NCBI GenBank assembly: GCA_965222105.1
Contig: CBDCTQ010000065.1
Coordinates: forward strand, 85,535 to 149,534
Length of the DNA: 64,000 nt
Direction of reading: 5' to 3'
Source: CALGLS01 sp965222105
GTDB taxonomy: Bacteria; Bacteroidota; Bacteroidia; Chitinophagales; Saprospiraceae
Shown in pieces: positions 62,709-64,000 of the stretch. The translations under genes were made by a program, and so were the position numbers. The notes beneath the pieces are model-generated. The model saw only the letters and a list, made by a program, of their open reading frames with translations, was not told where the DNA came from and did not search any database. Position 1 is the stretch's first letter; each line of letters begins with the position of its first letter.

Positions 62709-64000
62709 TCAACTCCCCCGCCACCATCGAAGCACATCCAGCCCGTTGGCGTACACCACCAGCCCCAGCACGATCACAAAACCGACGATGGTAGCGTATT
62801 CCATAAACTTGTCGGACGGTTTGCGGCCGCTCACTACTTCGTACAACAAAAACATCACATGCCCCCCATCCAGCGCCGGTATCGGCAGCAGGTTCATAAA
62901 TGCCAGGATGAGCGACAGAATGGCCGTCATTTTCCAGAACCGTTCCCAGTCCCAGTAGCTGCCAAACAATTTACCGATAGAGCCAAACCCACCCAGACTT
63001 TCTGAAGCCTTGATGTCGCCCCTAAACATACTGCCAAACGCCTTGATCTGATCGGTCAAAAACTTCCAGCCCTTCTTCGTGCCAGCCACCATAGCCGGAA
63101 AGAAGGTATAGTGCTCTATTTCCGTTTCGGGGCGTTTCGCTAGCACTCCCATCAGCCCCGACTCCATCAGCGTGAGTGGTACCGACAAAGTGTCTCGTTG
63201 GCGGATCACCCCCAGTTGTATTTTTTTGCCCTTGTTCTTCAGCGCCATTTTTTCGTACTGGTGGTACCAGGGGGTGGGCTCGTCGTTGACCGACACGATC
63301 TGGTCGCCCGCCAGCAGCCCTGCTTTCTTGGCTGGGTAGTCGTCGTCTTGAAACACCGAGTCCAGTAAAAATGGCATCCGCGGCCCGAAGAGTATCTGGT
63401 TTCTATTTTCATAGCTGGTCAGTTTGCCGACAAAGGAAGGATCTATCGAAATGCTCACCACCTGGCCGTCGCGTTGCACCTGCATCGTGCGCGCCTTGTT
63501 AAAAATGATTTCTTCTTTGACGACCCCACTGCTGAATTTGTCGAAAGGCTTTCCATTGACCTGAAGGATATTATCGCCCTCCTGCAGTCCCAGTTCCATG
63601 CCCAGTGAATCGGTATAAATGCCGTGTACCACATTTTTTGCCGGAATGAAGGCCTCCCCCCAGATGAACAACACCATTCCGTAAAGGAAAAACCCTAACA
63701 AAAAGTTTACAGTCACCCCGCCCAGCATAATGATCAGCCGCTGCCAGGCCTTTTTCGACCTAAACTCCCAGGGCTGAGGCGGTTGTTTCATCTGCTCCCG
63801 GTCCATGCTCTCGTCGATCATCCCCGATATTTTCACGTAGCCCCCCAGGGGTAACCAACCGATGCCATATTCCGTCTCCCCTTTTTTGTACTTAAACAGG
63901 GAAAACCACGGGTCAAAAAACAGGTAAAATTTCTCCACCCGCGTGCCAAACAACCGCGCCGGAAAAAAATGCCCCATCTCATGCAGCACGATCAATATAG
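62709..64000 (-). CDS. rseP: Site-2 intramembrane metalloprotease RseP (5' end outside window)
   Basis: RseP cuts transmembrane substrates such as anti-sigma factors and signal-peptide remnants. The M50 zinc motif HEMGH is at the visible N-terminus (LIVLHEMGHFFPARLFG), and the third ligand motif is NLLPIPALDGGH near the C-terminus. Between them are the membrane segment LIIMLGGVTVNFLLGFFLYG and PDZ-type domains (MELGLQEGDNILQVNGKPFD and AGLLAGDQIVSVNDEPT). The gene runs past base 64000, lacking roughly the first membrane helix. The anti-sigma-like protein at 2775 is the kind of substrate such enzymes process, though no link is shown. Confidence 0.93.
   Translation of the reverse strand, partial: ILIVLHEMGHFFPARLFGTRVEKFYLFFDPWFSLFKYKKGETEYGIGWLPLGGYVKISGMIDESMDREQMKQPPQPWEFRSKKAWQRLIIMLGGVTVNFLLGFFLYGMVLFIWGEAFIPAKNVVHGIYTDSLGMELGLQEGDNILQVNGKPFDKFSSGVVKEEIIFNKARTMQVQRDGQVVSISIDPSFVGKLTSYENRNQILFGPRMPFLLDSVFQDDDYPAKKAGLLAGDQIVSVNDEPTPWYHQYEKMALKNKGKKIQLGVIRQRDTLSVPLTLMESGLMGVLAKRPETEIEHYTFFPAMVAGTKKGWKFLTDQIKAFGSMFRGDIKASESLGGFGSIGKLFGSYWDWERFWKMTAILSLILAFMNLLPIPALDGGHVMFLLYEVVSGRKPSDKFMEYATIVGFVIVLGLVVYANGLDVLRWWRGS

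Overview
The window looks like chromosome of a Bacteroidota bacterium, most likely class Saprospiria (Lewinella/Phaeodactylibacter/Haliscomenobacter-like). This is inferred from very large secreted proteins with type IX secretion system (T9SS) sorting domains (both the short type A tail and the gliding-motility-associated type B tail), SprB, PKD and HYR repeats, an ECF sigma/anti-sigma pair, and a promoter-like TAnnTTTG box. No 16S rRNA is present, so the lineage is not proven.

Layout. 1-4.2 kb: a broken lipoprotein gene, an ECF sigma factor and a membrane anti-sigma-like protein with a barrel-like tail. 4.2-8.0 kb: a DUF2024 protein and two P-loop ATPases on the minus strand, the second with its first eight codons tandemly multiplied. 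8.1-35.6 kb: four giant secreted proteins (an SBBP/PKD type B protein, a thioredoxin-headed repeat protein, and two tandem M43 metalloprotease paralogues). 35.7-41.4 kb: housekeeping genes (cmk, queA), DUF2795, an unknown helical protein and a MacB/FtsX permease. 41.4-45.1 kb: an MFS sugar porter between two tandem arrays (48 bp x 7 and 71 bp x about 25). 45.2-49.6 kb: dinB plus a short DnaE with a degenerate PHP domain, probably a mutagenic repair pair. 49.8-54.7 kb: an AT-rich T9SS cargo protein and a frameshifted polysaccharide lyase-like/GH26 gene. 55.1-61.3 kb: the most interesting locus, described next. 61.5-64 kb: tRNA-Leu(CAA) with triplicated terminators, hscB and the 3' part of rseP.

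The 55-61 kb locus is an NLR-like conflict system. A CHAT (caspase-like) protease ending in an EAD11-like adaptor sits 3 bp upstream of an NB-ARC-TPR STAND ATPase, and both proteins carry the same GDNVGRDKI-type motif. The ATPase gene, with the last codons of the CHAT gene, is duplicated in tandem. The second copy has nine near-identical TPR units instead of three and is split by a 164-bp insertion element. Three copies of that element lie in the window (4627-4790, 54939-55102, 59855-60018). All are exactly 164 bp, with terminal inverted repeats, a 3-bp target duplication and a conserved central hairpin: a clear MITE family.

Coding integrity is high except for two genes with two and three frameshifts. 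These may be real decay or homopolymer sequencing errors.
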